Below are positions 32,306 through 41,010 of a stretch of 52,761 bases of DNA, in pieces; positions within the stretch are counted from its first letter, which is position 1; each line of letters opens with the position of its first letter. This stretch comes from an uncultured Bacteroidales bacterium (lineage in GTDB: Bacteria > Bacteroidota > Bacteroidia > Bacteroidales > Muribaculaceae). Position numbers and translations under genes: made by a program. Where the stretch lies: NCBI GenBank assembly GCA_902792895.1, contig CADBBK010000021.1:1-52761 (forward strand), in the 5' to 3' direction. Below the pieces are notes generated by a model that ran no database searches, had not been told where the DNA came from, and saw only the letters and a program-made list of their open reading frames with translations.

Positions 32306-32337
32306 AAAAACGCCCACCGTCAAGGATGGGCGTTTTT
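32306..32337. terminator. Bidirectional terminator between YARHG pair and amylase
   Basis: Perfect 11-bp arms AAAAACGCCCA (32306-32316) and TGGGCGTTTTT (32327-32337) give A-run/T-run flanks in both directions, between convergent stops at 32280 and 32359. Confidence 0.9.
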
Positions 32338-32358
32338 CTTGTAGGATAAGACCGGTGA

Positions 32359-35300
32359 TTACCAGGCACTCGTCAGCAGGTAGTCGATGAGTCGGGCAAC
32401 GTCGCCGATGGCGACTTCTCCGTTCTGGTCACAGTCGGCATTGGCCTCGTTGACGGGCAGTCCGGCCAGCAAATGGTCGATCAGCAGCGAGGCGTCGGTG
32501 ATGTCGATGCTGCCGTCGGCGTTCACGTCACCGCGCAGGACGGGCGTCCAGCGGTCCACCACCAGAATGCCCTGGCTCAGGTAGAGCGTCAGGTTGTACT
32601 TGCCCGTTGCCACCCTGAAGGCGTTCTCGCCAGCCACCACGGGAAGCGGCGTACCCAGGCGAGCCTCGGTGATGAGGAAGTTGTTGCTCGTGGCACCCAT
32701 GCGGTTGGCGGCAATCTCGCTCCATGCGGTGGCACTCGAGGCCAGCGCGGTCGAGAAGCTGAAGAAGCTGTAGCCGCCGTAGGGATCGACAAAGTTGATG
32801 GTAGCGGTGTACTTCTCACCGTTGGTGGTCGTCATCTGGTAGCCGTTGTTGGCAGCCCACCCCGTGGAATTGATGTTACCCAGCACATAGACCTTCTCGT
32901 AGCTGGCGGCTCCTGCACCGGCATACCGCTCGGTCACGTCGACGTAGGTGTCGGCAGCGGCATACTTGAAGGTGGTCAAGTCGCTGTTGGGATACAGGAA
33001 GAAGGCGTCACGGTCGACGGTGATGTCGGCCGTCTGGTTCTCGAAGCCGAACTCGCCGTTGTTGAAGTTGAACGACACCTCATCGGCATCGACATGCAGG
33101 CAATACCACTCGATGTCGTTGACCTTGACCTTGTTCAGGTCGCTGATGGCCACGCCAGGCCAAGTGGTACCCGTCACGCTGCCCTCACTGGTCCACGCCC
33201 AGATGTGGGCACCGGCCATCGAGCTCTTGACATAGACGTTGATGCCCGTGGTGGTGGCATCGGTGATGGTATAGATGTAGTGCTCCACGTTCTCGACCTG
33301 GTCGCCGTTGAGCACGCCCACGCGCAGGGTGGTGTTCTCGCTGAAGGTCATCGAGGTCGAGGTGGTGATGGTGGCGCTGGAGGGGGTGGGCTCGCTGCCG
33401 TCGGTGGTATAGACGAGCGTCGTGCCGCTCTTGCTGGGCGCTACGGTAAGGTCCACGCTGCCCACATAGTTGCCGGCGGCCTTGCTCACCACGGGATAAC
33501 CCAGGATGCTGCCGTCCTTGGCCACATGCTGCCAGTCGATGCCCTCGCTGATGAACAGGTTGTAGCCGTCGCCGCCCTGCACCAGGGTATAACCTGCCGG
33601 GGTGCCGTTGAACACGGCGCCGCCCACCTGCAGATAGAGGTTGCCGCGGGTGCCCTCGGTCTCGAGGATGTAGCCACCGCTGCTCTCCTGCTGGGTGAGG
33701 ATGTCACTCTGGTTGTGGATGCCGGCGGCACGGCGGGCCTTGATGCAGTTGTTGATCTCATCGGTATACACCAGGTAGTGCTTGTAGAAGATACACGGCG
33801 TGCCGGGCATGGTCAGAATAAACGCGTTGGCAGGCATGACGTTGGTCTTCAGGCAGTCGTAGTTGGTGTTCTGGCCCGTGTCGTGATTGTCGACGAAGGT
33901 CACCGAGTAGCGCTGATAGTTCTTGTCGGCAGCCAGGCCCTTGTCGCTCAGGGCGCTCCAGTTGCCGGCGGCAAAGGCGCTCTGCAGCGGGTACTTGAGG
34001 GCGAAGTCAAACACGGCGGTCTGGATGCGGCCGTCCTGCTTGGTCTCGTTCAGCCACCAGCGCAAGGTCTCGGCATTGCCGTCCCAATACTCGCCCACCG
34101 AGAAAGTGGGTTCGGAAGCCTTGTTGTACAGGCCCACGTAGTAGCCGGCATAGCCCTTGCACATGTCATAACGGAAACCGTCATACCCCAGTTCCTTCAA
34201 CACGTACTGCTGGTAGGTCTTGACATTCTGCTGCACATTGGCGCTGGTGTGGTCCAGGTCACGGCTGCCGTCGAAGTTCTCGCCCTCGTCGGCAGCACCT
34301 GTCGGGGCATAGCCCGAGCCCACACACTCATCGTTGCTGCAGATGTCGGCGAGCGACCAGGTCATGCTGTAGGTCTCACCGGTCACGGGGCCAGTCACGG
34401 TCTCGTTGGGGAAATCCACCCACCCGTTCTTGCCGCTCTTGTGGTTGATGACCATATCCATCAGCACACTGGTGTTGTGGGCATGGAAGGTGTCAATCAT
34501 CGTGCGCAGCTGCGACTCGGTGCCGAAACAGGTGTTGTGCTTCAGCCAGTAGACAGGCATGTAGCCCATGCTCTCGGCGGTGCCGTTCGCATCGACGCTG
34601 CCCGAGTTGGGCACCCACACGATGTCGAAGTACTGGCCCAGTTCCTGCACGTTGTCGTTGAGGTTGGCCCAGCGCGTGGGCTTGTAGCTGTCCCAGTAGA
34701 AGCCCTGGAGCATCACACCACCGTACATCCCAGGCCAGCCCTTTCCGGCGACAGGCGTGCTGCCTCCCTCACGGGTGATCACGCAAGTGAGGGCATTCAG
34801 GTCAACGGTGAGCGTATAGGTGCCAGCGGGGATACGGAACGACACATCGACGTCCTCGCCGAACTGATTCAACGGAATCGTCTGGCCCAGCGTCGTTGAG
34901 GTCACCCAGTAGTTGCCCTCGCTCACGGGGGAGAGACGGTAAGGCAGGATGCCGTTCCAGTCTTCGCTGCTGCCGGACAACTTGGTCGTAAACGAGAAAT
35001 AACTCACGTTGGCATCTTCCTCCGACCACTCGCCGTTGAAGGTCACCTGGGCGGTGAAGACGTTACCGCCAGCCGAATTCATCTCGACGCCTACCGAGGG
35101 ATCCCAACTGTTGCCCTGGGCTTCACCCAGGATGTAGAGATGACCGGTCAAGGGATTGATGGGCTCGCCACCATTCTCATTGAAGATCCTGAAACGCTTG
35201 TTGATGGTGTCAAACGTGAAGGTGTAACTCGTGCCGTTACCCGTGATGTAGTAAGCACCTTCGGGACTCTTCTGGGTAGGAATCCACGTGTCATTGGCCG

Positions 35301-35586
35301 AGACCGCCTGATTACCGCCGCCTTGCGGGCCATAGCGGTAATTGTTGTTGAACGTCTCCCAATCATCGGTCGATGAAGCCTGGTTATCGGCAAACACAAA
35401 ATACACCTTGCCGCTAACGGTCGTCGTCAGGTAGTACGTGCCGTCGGCCTTGGCGTTCATCCGGACACCGCCGGCAGGGTTCCACCCACCGAACGGCCCA
35501 TCGCCCACGATATACATCTGGGCGCTGGCCTGCAGTGTCAGCAACGACACCACAAGCGCTAGAAGTAATCTAAACGTCTTTTTCAT
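32359..35586 (-). CDS. Multidomain GH13 alpha-amylase with dockerin-like tail
   Basis: A 1075-residue secreted protein; the signal peptide ends LQASA. Two beta-sandwich modules resembling SusE/SusF-type starch-binding repeats (about 24-135 and 148-272) precede the GH13 barrel (about 285-650). Catalytic residues fit GH13: nucleophile Asp474 (GFRYDMCKGY), acid/base Glu499 (SVGEYWDG), Asp569 (FVDNHDTGQ), and region I MDMVINHKSG. After the barrel come a beta-sandwich with a TTDGSEPTPSSA strand, a CBM26-like starch-binding module (HIWAWTSEGSVTGTTWPG), another SusE-like module and two EF-hand/dockerin-like motifs (GDVNADGSIDITDASLLI; CDQNGEVAIGDVARLI). It should cleave alpha-1,4 glucans outside the cell. 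No sus genes are adjacent. Confidence 0.92.
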   Translation of the reverse strand: MKKTFRLLLALVVSLLTLQASAQMYIVGDGPFGGWNPAGGVRMNAKADGTYYLTTTVSGKVYFVFADNQASSTDDWETFNNNYRYGPQGGGNQAVSANDTWIPTQKSPEGAYYITGNGTSYTFTFDTINKRFRIFNENGGEPINPLTGHLYILGEAQGNSWDPSVGVEMNSAGGNVFTAQVTFNGEWSEEDANVSYFSFTTKLSGSSEDWNGILPYRLSPVSEGNYWVTSTTLGQTIPLNQFGEDVDVSFRIPAGTYTLTVDLNALTCVITREGGSTPVAGKGWPGMYGGVMLQGFYWDSYKPTRWANLNDNVQELGQYFDIVWVPNSGSVDANGTAESMGYMPVYWLKHNTCFGTESQLRTMIDTFHAHNTSVLMDMVINHKSGKNGWVDFPNETVTGPVTGETYSMTWSLADICSNDECVGSGYAPTGAADEGENFDGSRDLDHTSANVQQNVKTYQQYVLKELGYDGFRYDMCKGYAGYYVGLYNKASEPTFSVGEYWDGNAETLRWWLNETKQDGRIQTAVFDFALKYPLQSAFAAGNWSALSDKGLAADKNYQRYSVTFVDNHDTGQNTNYDCLKTNVMPANAFILTMPGTPCIFYKHYLVYTDEINNCIKARRAAGIHNQSDILTQQESSGGYILETEGTRGNLYLQVGGAVFNGTPAGYTLVQGGDGYNLFISEGIDWQHVAKDGSILGYPVVSKAAGNYVGSVDLTVAPSKSGTTLVYTTDGSEPTPSSATITTSTSMTFSENTTLRVGVLNGDQVENVEHYIYTITDATTTGINVYVKSSMAGAHIWAWTSEGSVTGTTWPGVAISDLNKVKVNDIEWYCLHVDADEVSFNFNNGEFGFENQTADITVDRDAFFLYPNSDLTTFKYAAADTYVDVTERYAGAGAASYEKVYVLGNINSTGWAANNGYQMTTTNGEKYTATINFVDPYGGYSFFSFSTALASSATAWSEIAANRMGATSNNFLITEARLGTPLPVVAGENAFRVATGKYNLTLYLSQGILVVDRWTPVLRGDVNADGSIDITDASLLIDHLLAGLPVNEANADCDQNGEVAIGDVARLIDYLLTSAW

Positions 35587-35661
35587 ATTCTTGGTTTTAT
35601 AGCTAGTGTTTGGTTATTCCGATGGTGACGGGCTCTGAGCCCCATTTTCCTTTAGCGTCTC

Positions 35662-35669
35662 CAAAATTA
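35662..35669 (-). promoter_or_regulatory. -7 box TAATTTTG, amylase gene
   Basis: Minus-strand box 76 bp upstream of the ATG at 35586. No clear -33 element is seen. The remaining 180 bp up to the rightward BspA promoter shows no gene or clear structure. Confidence 0.5.
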
Positions 35670-35849
35670 CTGATTTCTAGCCACATCATAAATACACTGC
35701 CGCTTTATCCAAGTCCAAAAACAACGCAAACGATTGCACGGCCGCTTGAATTTCAGCCGATTATTCACCCGAACGCAATTCATGGCAATAGTCCATTATC
35801 CGCTACATCTAAAACAACTCTCAAACATACTAAAACCTAAAAAAAAAGT

Positions 35850-35857
35850 TATCTTTG
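35850..35857 (+). promoter_or_regulatory. -7 box TATCTTTG, large BspA-like gene
   Basis: A perfect box 36 bp before the ATG at 35894. A mini-frame ATGATAAAAACC... at 35874 ends in ATGA overlapping the true start; it is probably incidental. Confidence 0.7.
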
Positions 35858-35893
35858 CAACATTGAACACAACATGATAAAAACCGAAAGGCT

Positions 35894-38350
35894 ATGAAAC
35901 ATCTCATCCACACAATCATGCTGATGCTGGGCCTGATGCTGCCGACCACAGCCCTGGCCTATGACCTCGAGGCCGATGGCATCTACTACAATATCAACGG
36001 CCAGAATGCCACCGTGACCAGCGGCCCCATCTACTATAGCGGTGATGTGGTCATTCCCGCAGCTGTCACCCACAACGACAAGACGGTCAATGTGACCGCT
36101 ATAGGCAACTCGGCTTTCCGCAACTGCACCGGCCTCACCAGCATCACCATCCCCAACACGGTCACCGAGGTGGGCGAACATGCCTTTGCGGGGTGTACCG
36201 AACTTGACAGCGTTGACATCGGCGATATCGCTGCCTGGTGCAGGATTGAGTTTGCCTCCAGCCTGTCTAATCCGTGCTATTTTGCCCACCGCCTGTTCCT
36301 GGACGGTCAGGAGATCACCCAAGTCGCCATCCCCGATACCGTAACCGCCATCGGTTCCCATGTGTTCTCGGGCTGCTGGGCCCTTAACAAGGTCACCATT
36401 CCCAGCACGGTCAACGCCATCGGGGTATCGGCATTCAGCAACTGCCCCGCGCTCACGAGCATCATCGTGGCCGACGACAACCCCACGTTTGACTCACGTG
36501 ACGGCTGCAACGCCATCATCGATAGCGCCACGGGCACCCTGATTGCGGGCTGCCAGGCGACCACTATCCCTGCCACAGTCAAGGCCATCGGCGCATGGGC
36601 ATTCTATGAATGCACCACGCTGACGGGTATCAATATCCCCAACTCGGTCACCAACATCGGCATGGAGGCCTTCTATCGCTGCACAAGCCTCATGGGAGTC
36701 ATCATTCCCAACTCGGTAACCACAATCGGTTTCCAGGCATTTTACCACTGCTCGGAGCTCCGTGGCATCCACATCCCGCAATCGGTCAGGAGCATCGGCA
36801 CATCGGCACTGGAATTCTGCCCCGCACTCTCCAGCATCACCGTGGCCGACGGCAACCCCAGATATGACTCCCGCGACGGGTGCAACGCCATCATCGAGAC
36901 CGCAACAGGCACGCTGATTGCAGGCTGCCGCAATACCGTCATACCCACTACCGTCACCGCCATCGGTGACTATGCCTTCTCCGGGGCATCGGCACTGCAC
37001 AGCGCCGACATGCCCATCTCGGTGAAGGAAATCGGTGACTATGCTTTCCGTGGCTGCCACGCCCTTGCCAGCGCCACCCTCCCCGACTCGCTCACGGCCA
37101 TCGGCTCCTCGGCATTCTTTGAGTGTTCCTCGCTCAAGGGCATCAACATTCCCGCGACAGTCACCAGAATCGGCCCCTTTGCCTTCGAGCATTGCCCCGC
37201 GCTTGCACAGATTACCGTGGCAAGCGATAACCCCATCTATGACTCGCGCAAACGCTGCAACGCCATCATCGAGACTGCGACCAACGCGTTACAGGCAGGG
37301 TGCATGAACACCGTTATCCCCGGCACGGTTACCCGAATTGGCGACAACGCCTTCAGCGGCAGTCACATGCTCACCGAGGTTTACATCCCCAAGTCGGTCA
37401 CCGTCATCGGCGATTTCGCCTTTGCGGGTTGTTCCTCGTTGGCCAGCGTCAATATTCCCAACTCGGTCATCAGCATCGGTTATGCCGCCTTCAGCGAGTG
37501 CTCGGCGCTCACGAGCCTCGACATCCCCAATTCGGTGGTGAGCATCGGCCAGGCCGCCTTCGGTGGCTGCGTTTCCCTGACCAGCGTCAGCCTGCCCAAG
37601 TCAGTCACTGCCATCGGCGATTATGAGTTCCACGGCTGTGCCCAGCTCACCAGCGTGATCATCCCCAAGACCGTCACAGCCATCGGCCAAGCCGCCTTTG
37701 AGGGTTGCCTATCGCTCGAGAACATCAGTCTGCCTGCCACGGTCACCACTATCGGCGCCTCGGCCTTCCGCGGCTGCTCGGCCCTTAAGAGAGTGAACAT
37801 CCCCTACGGTGTCGCCACCATCGGCAGCAACGCCTTCCGCAACTGCGCCAGCCTCACCAGCGTCACCATCCCGAGCACCGTTGCCGGCATCGGGCATACC
37901 GTCTTCAGCGGCTGTTCTTCACTCTCAACCATCATTGTGGTCAACGACAACCCCGTGTATGATTCACGCCAGAGATGCGACGCCATCATCGAGAGAGCCA
38001 CGAACAGGCTGATTGCCGGCTGCAAGAGCACCGTCATTCCCAGCTCGGTCGTGGCCATCGGCTATGCCGCCTTTGAGGGCTGCAACGACCTCACCCAAAT
38101 CAGCATTCCTCAGTCGGTCACCGCCATCGAGAAAAAGGCTTTCCACGACTGCCCCGCCCTGAAAGACGTGACCAGCCACATTGCAGACCCCACCGGAGTC
38201 ACCGTGGCAGCCGACGCCTTCAAACTGCCATCGGGCAAATACACCGACCGCAGCCTCCACGTCCCCTTCAACAAGGCTGACGCTTATCGGGCCATTACGG
38301 CCTGGAGTGAACACTTCGGAACCATCGACGAAACCATCCCCCAACGATAG
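35894..38350 (+). CDS. Large secreted BspA-like leucine-rich-repeat protein
   Basis: An 818-residue protein with signal peptide MKHLIHTIMLMLGLMLPTTA LA. About 26 LRR_5 repeats of 23-24 residues follow the pattern (I)P-x-(S/T)VT-x-IG-x-x-AF-x-x-C-x-(S/A)L. Four insertions of about 45 residues (IIVADDNPTFDSRDGCNAII, LIAGCQATTIPATV) interrupt them; the first three are spaced exactly 375 bp, revealing a 125-residue super-repeat. The ending DRSLHVPFNKADAYRAI matches the small BspA protein at 19.4 kb. No sorting domain is seen, so surface attachment is unclear. The role is likely adhesion or binding of other cells or glycans (inference). Confidence 0.85.
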   Translation: MKHLIHTIMLMLGLMLPTTALAYDLEADGIYYNINGQNATVTSGPIYYSGDVVIPAAVTHNDKTVNVTAIGNSAFRNCTGLTSITIPNTVTEVGEHAFAGCTELDSVDIGDIAAWCRIEFASSLSNPCYFAHRLFLDGQEITQVAIPDTVTAIGSHVFSGCWALNKVTIPSTVNAIGVSAFSNCPALTSIIVADDNPTFDSRDGCNAIIDSATGTLIAGCQATTIPATVKAIGAWAFYECTTLTGINIPNSVTNIGMEAFYRCTSLMGVIIPNSVTTIGFQAFYHCSELRGIHIPQSVRSIGTSALEFCPALSSITVADGNPRYDSRDGCNAIIETATGTLIAGCRNTVIPTTVTAIGDYAFSGASALHSADMPISVKEIGDYAFRGCHALASATLPDSLTAIGSSAFFECSSLKGINIPATVTRIGPFAFEHCPALAQITVASDNPIYDSRKRCNAIIETATNALQAGCMNTVIPGTVTRIGDNAFSGSHMLTEVYIPKSVTVIGDFAFAGCSSLASVNIPNSVISIGYAAFSECSALTSLDIPNSVVSIGQAAFGGCVSLTSVSLPKSVTAIGDYEFHGCAQLTSVIIPKTVTAIGQAAFEGCLSLENISLPATVTTIGASAFRGCSALKRVNIPYGVATIGSNAFRNCASLTSVTIPSTVAGIGHTVFSGCSSLSTIIVVNDNPVYDSRQRCDAIIERATNRLIAGCKSTVIPSSVVAIGYAAFEGCNDLTQISIPQSVTAIEKKAFHDCPALKDVTSHIADPTGVTVAADAFKLPSGKYTDRSLHVPFNKADAYRAITAWSEHFGTIDETIPQR

Positions 38351-38443
38351 GCTTTTTCCCATTCCCTGCCCGTCCCAAATAAAAATCTCAACTGAGCGGA
38401 AAACTATTCTCAGTCTATAGCCCAGTAAATGCTAAAAAAGCAC

Positions 38444-38451
38444 TACCTTTG
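38444..38451 (+). promoter_or_regulatory. -7 box TACCTTTG, HAD phosphatase gene
   Basis: The box lies 24 bp before the ATG at 38476 and overlaps a TTG at 38449 that would otherwise extend the reading frame. Confidence 0.65.
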
Positions 38452-38475
38452 CAGCATCATTCTGGAGATCATGAC

Positions 38476-39144
38476 ATGAAGAAACTGGTGATTTTTGACT
38501 TGGACGGCACGCTGCTCAACACCATCGAGGACTTGGGGCATGCAGCCAACTATGCGCTGGAGCGCAACGGCTATGCCACTCACAGCATGGCTAGTTACCC
38601 CTACTTTGTGGGCAACGGCGTGCGGCGCCTGATGACGCGCGTATTGCCCGAGGATGCCCGCGACAATGAGACGGTGGACCGCGTGCTCAGCGACTTCCTT
38701 GAGTACTACGACGAGCACTGCACCGACTGCACCAAGCCCTACAATGGCATGCCCGAACTGCTGCAGGACCTGAGTTATCAGGGTGTGGCTATGGCGGTGG
38801 CCAGTAACAAGTACCAGAAGGCCGTCGACAAAATCATTCCCCACTTCTTCCCCGACATCAACTTCATTGCCATCGAGGGGCACCGCGAGGGCGTTAACGT
38901 CAAGCCCGACCCCAGCGTGGTGTTTGCCATCCTTGCCAAGGCCCAGGTTTCCAAGGCCGACACGCTCTATGTGGGCGACAGCGGCGTGGACATGGAAACT
39001 GCCCGCCGCGCCTGCATCGACTCGGTGGGCGTGACCTGGGGATTCCGCAGCAAGAAGGAGCTCGTCGAGTACTATGCCGATGTCATTGTCAACGACCCCG
39101 TGGAGATTTTCGATATCGTCGAGAACGGCATCAAGATCTCTTGA
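38476..39144 (+). CDS. HAD-family phosphatase, phosphoglycolate phosphatase-like
   Basis: A 222-residue protein starting MKKLVIFDLDGTLLNTIEDL. HAD motif I is DLDGTL (nucleophile and acid Asp), motif II AVASNK, motif III Lys in VNVKPDPSV, and motif IV VGDSGVDMETA. The cap (about 15-85) is the helical C1 type, as in Gph/PGP. It should remove phosphate from small molecules such as 2-phosphoglycolate; exact specificity is not readable. The ATG at 38476 has GGAGA 6-10 bp upstream, and the alternative TTG lies within the -7 box. It precedes the YidE-like transporter by 63 bp and may share its transcript. Confidence 0.9.
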   Translation: MKKLVIFDLDGTLLNTIEDLGHAANYALERNGYATHSMASYPYFVGNGVRRLMTRVLPEDARDNETVDRVLSDFLEYYDEHCTDCTKPYNGMPELLQDLSYQGVAMAVASNKYQKAVDKIIPHFFPDINFIAIEGHREGVNVKPDPSVVFAILAKAQVSKADTLYVGDSGVDMETARRACIDSVGVTWGFRSKKELVEYYADVIVNDPVEIFDIVENGIKIS

Positions 39145-39207
39145 TACATTGAGCCGCTGCTGGCGGCAGTTTAACTCATAACAATAACTAAGACCTCTAA
39201 TACAATC

Positions 39208-40893
39208 ATGGACTGGTTTACTGATTTATTCATCGGCAATAGTGTGGCCCACACGATCATCATCTATGCCATCGTCATTGCCATGGGCGTCATCCTGGGC
39301 AAGGTCCGCTTCTTCGGCATCTCGCTGGGAGCGACTTTCGTCTTGTTCTGTGGCATTCTCATCGGCCACCTGGGGGTGACCGTTGACGGAGCGACGCTCA
39401 AGTTTATCCAGGAGTTCGGCCTCATCCTGTTCATCTTCTCTATCGGTCTGCAGGTGGGTCCCAGTTTCTTCTCGTCGTTCAAGCACGAGGGCATTCAGCT
39501 CAACGGCATCGCGATGCTCATCGTGGCCCTCAACGTGGTGGTAGCACTTGCCATCTACTTTATCGCCGGCAACATCACCATGACCGACCTGGTGGGCGTG
39601 ATGAGCGGTGCCGTGACCAACACTCCCGGACTGGGTGCCGCACAGCAGGCACTCATCGAGACTGTCGGTGACCGTGCCAGTGACCTCAACGAGTCGATGT
39701 CGCTGGGTTATGCCGCTGCCTATCCCCTGGGCGTCATCGGCATCATCCTGTCGATGGTGCTGCTGAAAGCCTTCTTCCGCATCAACGTGGACAAGGAAAT
39801 CGAGGACATCGAACGCGAGAAGGAAGACAGCCAACTCAAGCCCCACGTCATCACCTACCAGGTGACCAACAAACTCATCTACGACATCCCCGTGACGCGC
39901 CTGCACAGCATCATCGACCACAACTTCACCATCTCGCGCCTCAAGCGTGCCGACGGCACCGTCGAGATTCCGCAGGGCGAGACCATCATCCGCAAGGATG
40001 ACGTGCTGCGCATCGTCATGAGCGCCCACGACCAGGACATCTTCGATGCCATCATCGGTCCCCATGTGGACTTCGATTGGCAACTCGAGACGTCACCCAA
40101 GGGCATCGTCAGCAAGCGCATCGTCATCACCCAGAACGAGCTCAATGGCCGCAAGATCGGTTCCATCCGTCTGCACGAGGGCTACAAGGTCAACGTCACC
40201 CGCCTCTATCGTGCCGGTGTCGAACTCCTTGCCAGCCCCAACCTGTCGCTGCAGGTGGGTGACCGCCTCACCGTTGTGGGACGCGAGGAGGACGTGGATC
40301 GACTCGGCAAGCGCATGGGCGACTCCTACAAGCGCCTGGAACATCCTAACCTGTTCACCATGTTCATCGGCATCGTTCTGGGTATCATTGTGGGTTCGAT
40401 ACCCTTCATGCTGCCCGGCATGTCGGTACCCATGAAACTGGGCCTCGCCGGCGGCCCGCTGGTCGTTGCCATTCTCATCGGGCGCTATGGCCACAAGGCC
40501 AAGCTGGTGACCTATACCAGCACCGCTGCCAGCCTCATGTTGCGTGAACTGGGATTGTGCCTCTTCCTGGCCTCGGTGGGCATCGCTGCAGGCGGCAGGT
40601 TTGTCTCGACCATCCTGAGCGCCAACGGCGCCATGTGGGTACTGTACGGCTTCCTGATCACCATCATCCCGCTGATCATCGCCGTCATCGTGGCGCGAGG
40701 CAAACTGCATCTCAACTACTGCACCATCATGGGCCTTGTCGCCGGTGCTACCACCGACCCGCCCGCCCTGGGCTATGCCAACACCACGGCCGGCAACGAC
40801 GCGCCTGCAGTGGCTTACGCTACCGTCTATCCGTTGACGATGTTCATGCGCGTGCTGATTGCCGAACTCATCATCATCTTTGCTGTCGCATAG
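39208..40893 (+). CDS. AspT/YidE/YbjL-family transporter with RCK-C domains
   Basis: A 561-residue inner-membrane protein. Two homologous membrane halves of about five helices each lie at about 10-190 (GVILGKVRFFGISLGATFVL; FGLILFIFSIGLQVGPSFFS) and about 385-560 (LAGGPLVVAILIGRYGHKAK; GLVAGATTDPPALGYANTTA). Two TrkA-C-like regulatory domains (about 205-375) separate them, with VTRLHSIIDHNFTISRLKR and GDRLTVVGREEDVDRLGKR. This is the aspartate:alanine-exchanger superfamily; the Bacteroidetes members' substrates are unknown. Two halves with inverted topology are a family trait. A bidirectional terminator follows. Confidence 0.92.
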   Translation: MDWFTDLFIGNSVAHTIIIYAIVIAMGVILGKVRFFGISLGATFVLFCGILIGHLGVTVDGATLKFIQEFGLILFIFSIGLQVGPSFFSSFKHEGIQLNGIAMLIVALNVVVALAIYFIAGNITMTDLVGVMSGAVTNTPGLGAAQQALIETVGDRASDLNESMSLGYAAAYPLGVIGIILSMVLLKAFFRINVDKEIEDIEREKEDSQLKPHVITYQVTNKLIYDIPVTRLHSIIDHNFTISRLKRADGTVEIPQGETIIRKDDVLRIVMSAHDQDIFDAIIGPHVDFDWQLETSPKGIVSKRIVITQNELNGRKIGSIRLHEGYKVNVTRLYRAGVELLASPNLSLQVGDRLTVVGREEDVDRLGKRMGDSYKRLEHPNLFTMFIGIVLGIIVGSIPFMLPGMSVPMKLGLAGGPLVVAILIGRYGHKAKLVTYTSTAASLMLRELGLCLFLASVGIAAGGRFVSTILSANGAMWVLYGFLITIIPLIIAVIVARGKLHLNYCTIMGLVAGATTDPPALGYANTTAGNDAPAVAYATVYPLTMFMRVLIAELIIIFAVA

Positions 40894-40937
40894 CACCGAG
40901 GGGGCAATATCCACAAGTTACCCTATCAGACACAACA

Positions 40938-40968
40938 AATCAGGCGGCCCACAATGGGTCGCCTGATT
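40938..40968. terminator. Bidirectional terminator after the YidE-like gene
   Basis: 13-bp arms AATCAGGCGGCCC (40938-40950) and GGGTCGCCTGATT (40956-40968) with one G-U pair. A near copy of this hairpin lies at 44397-44428. Confidence 0.8.
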
Positions 40969-40980
40969 GTCTCATTATTT

Positions 40981-41008
40981 GCTAATAGCTAACAGCTAAA
41001 GCCTAATA
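40981..41008. repeat. Heptad tandem repeat, consensus GCTAATA, four units
   Basis: GCTAATA GCTAACA GCTAAAG CCTAATA ends 2 bp from the stop codon of the leftward gene at 41011. Same family as 10758, 42340 and 44441. Confidence 0.75.
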
Positions 41009-41010
41009 GC

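Noticed and set aside
32473-34899. An 808-codon plus-strand frame opposite the amylase
   Set aside because: Antisense shadow of a GH13 gene whose catalytic residues are all in place.
35874-35897. Seven-codon upstream frame overlapping the large BspA start
   Set aside because: Short enough to arise by chance; no regulatory amino-acid run and no hairpin typical of attenuation.
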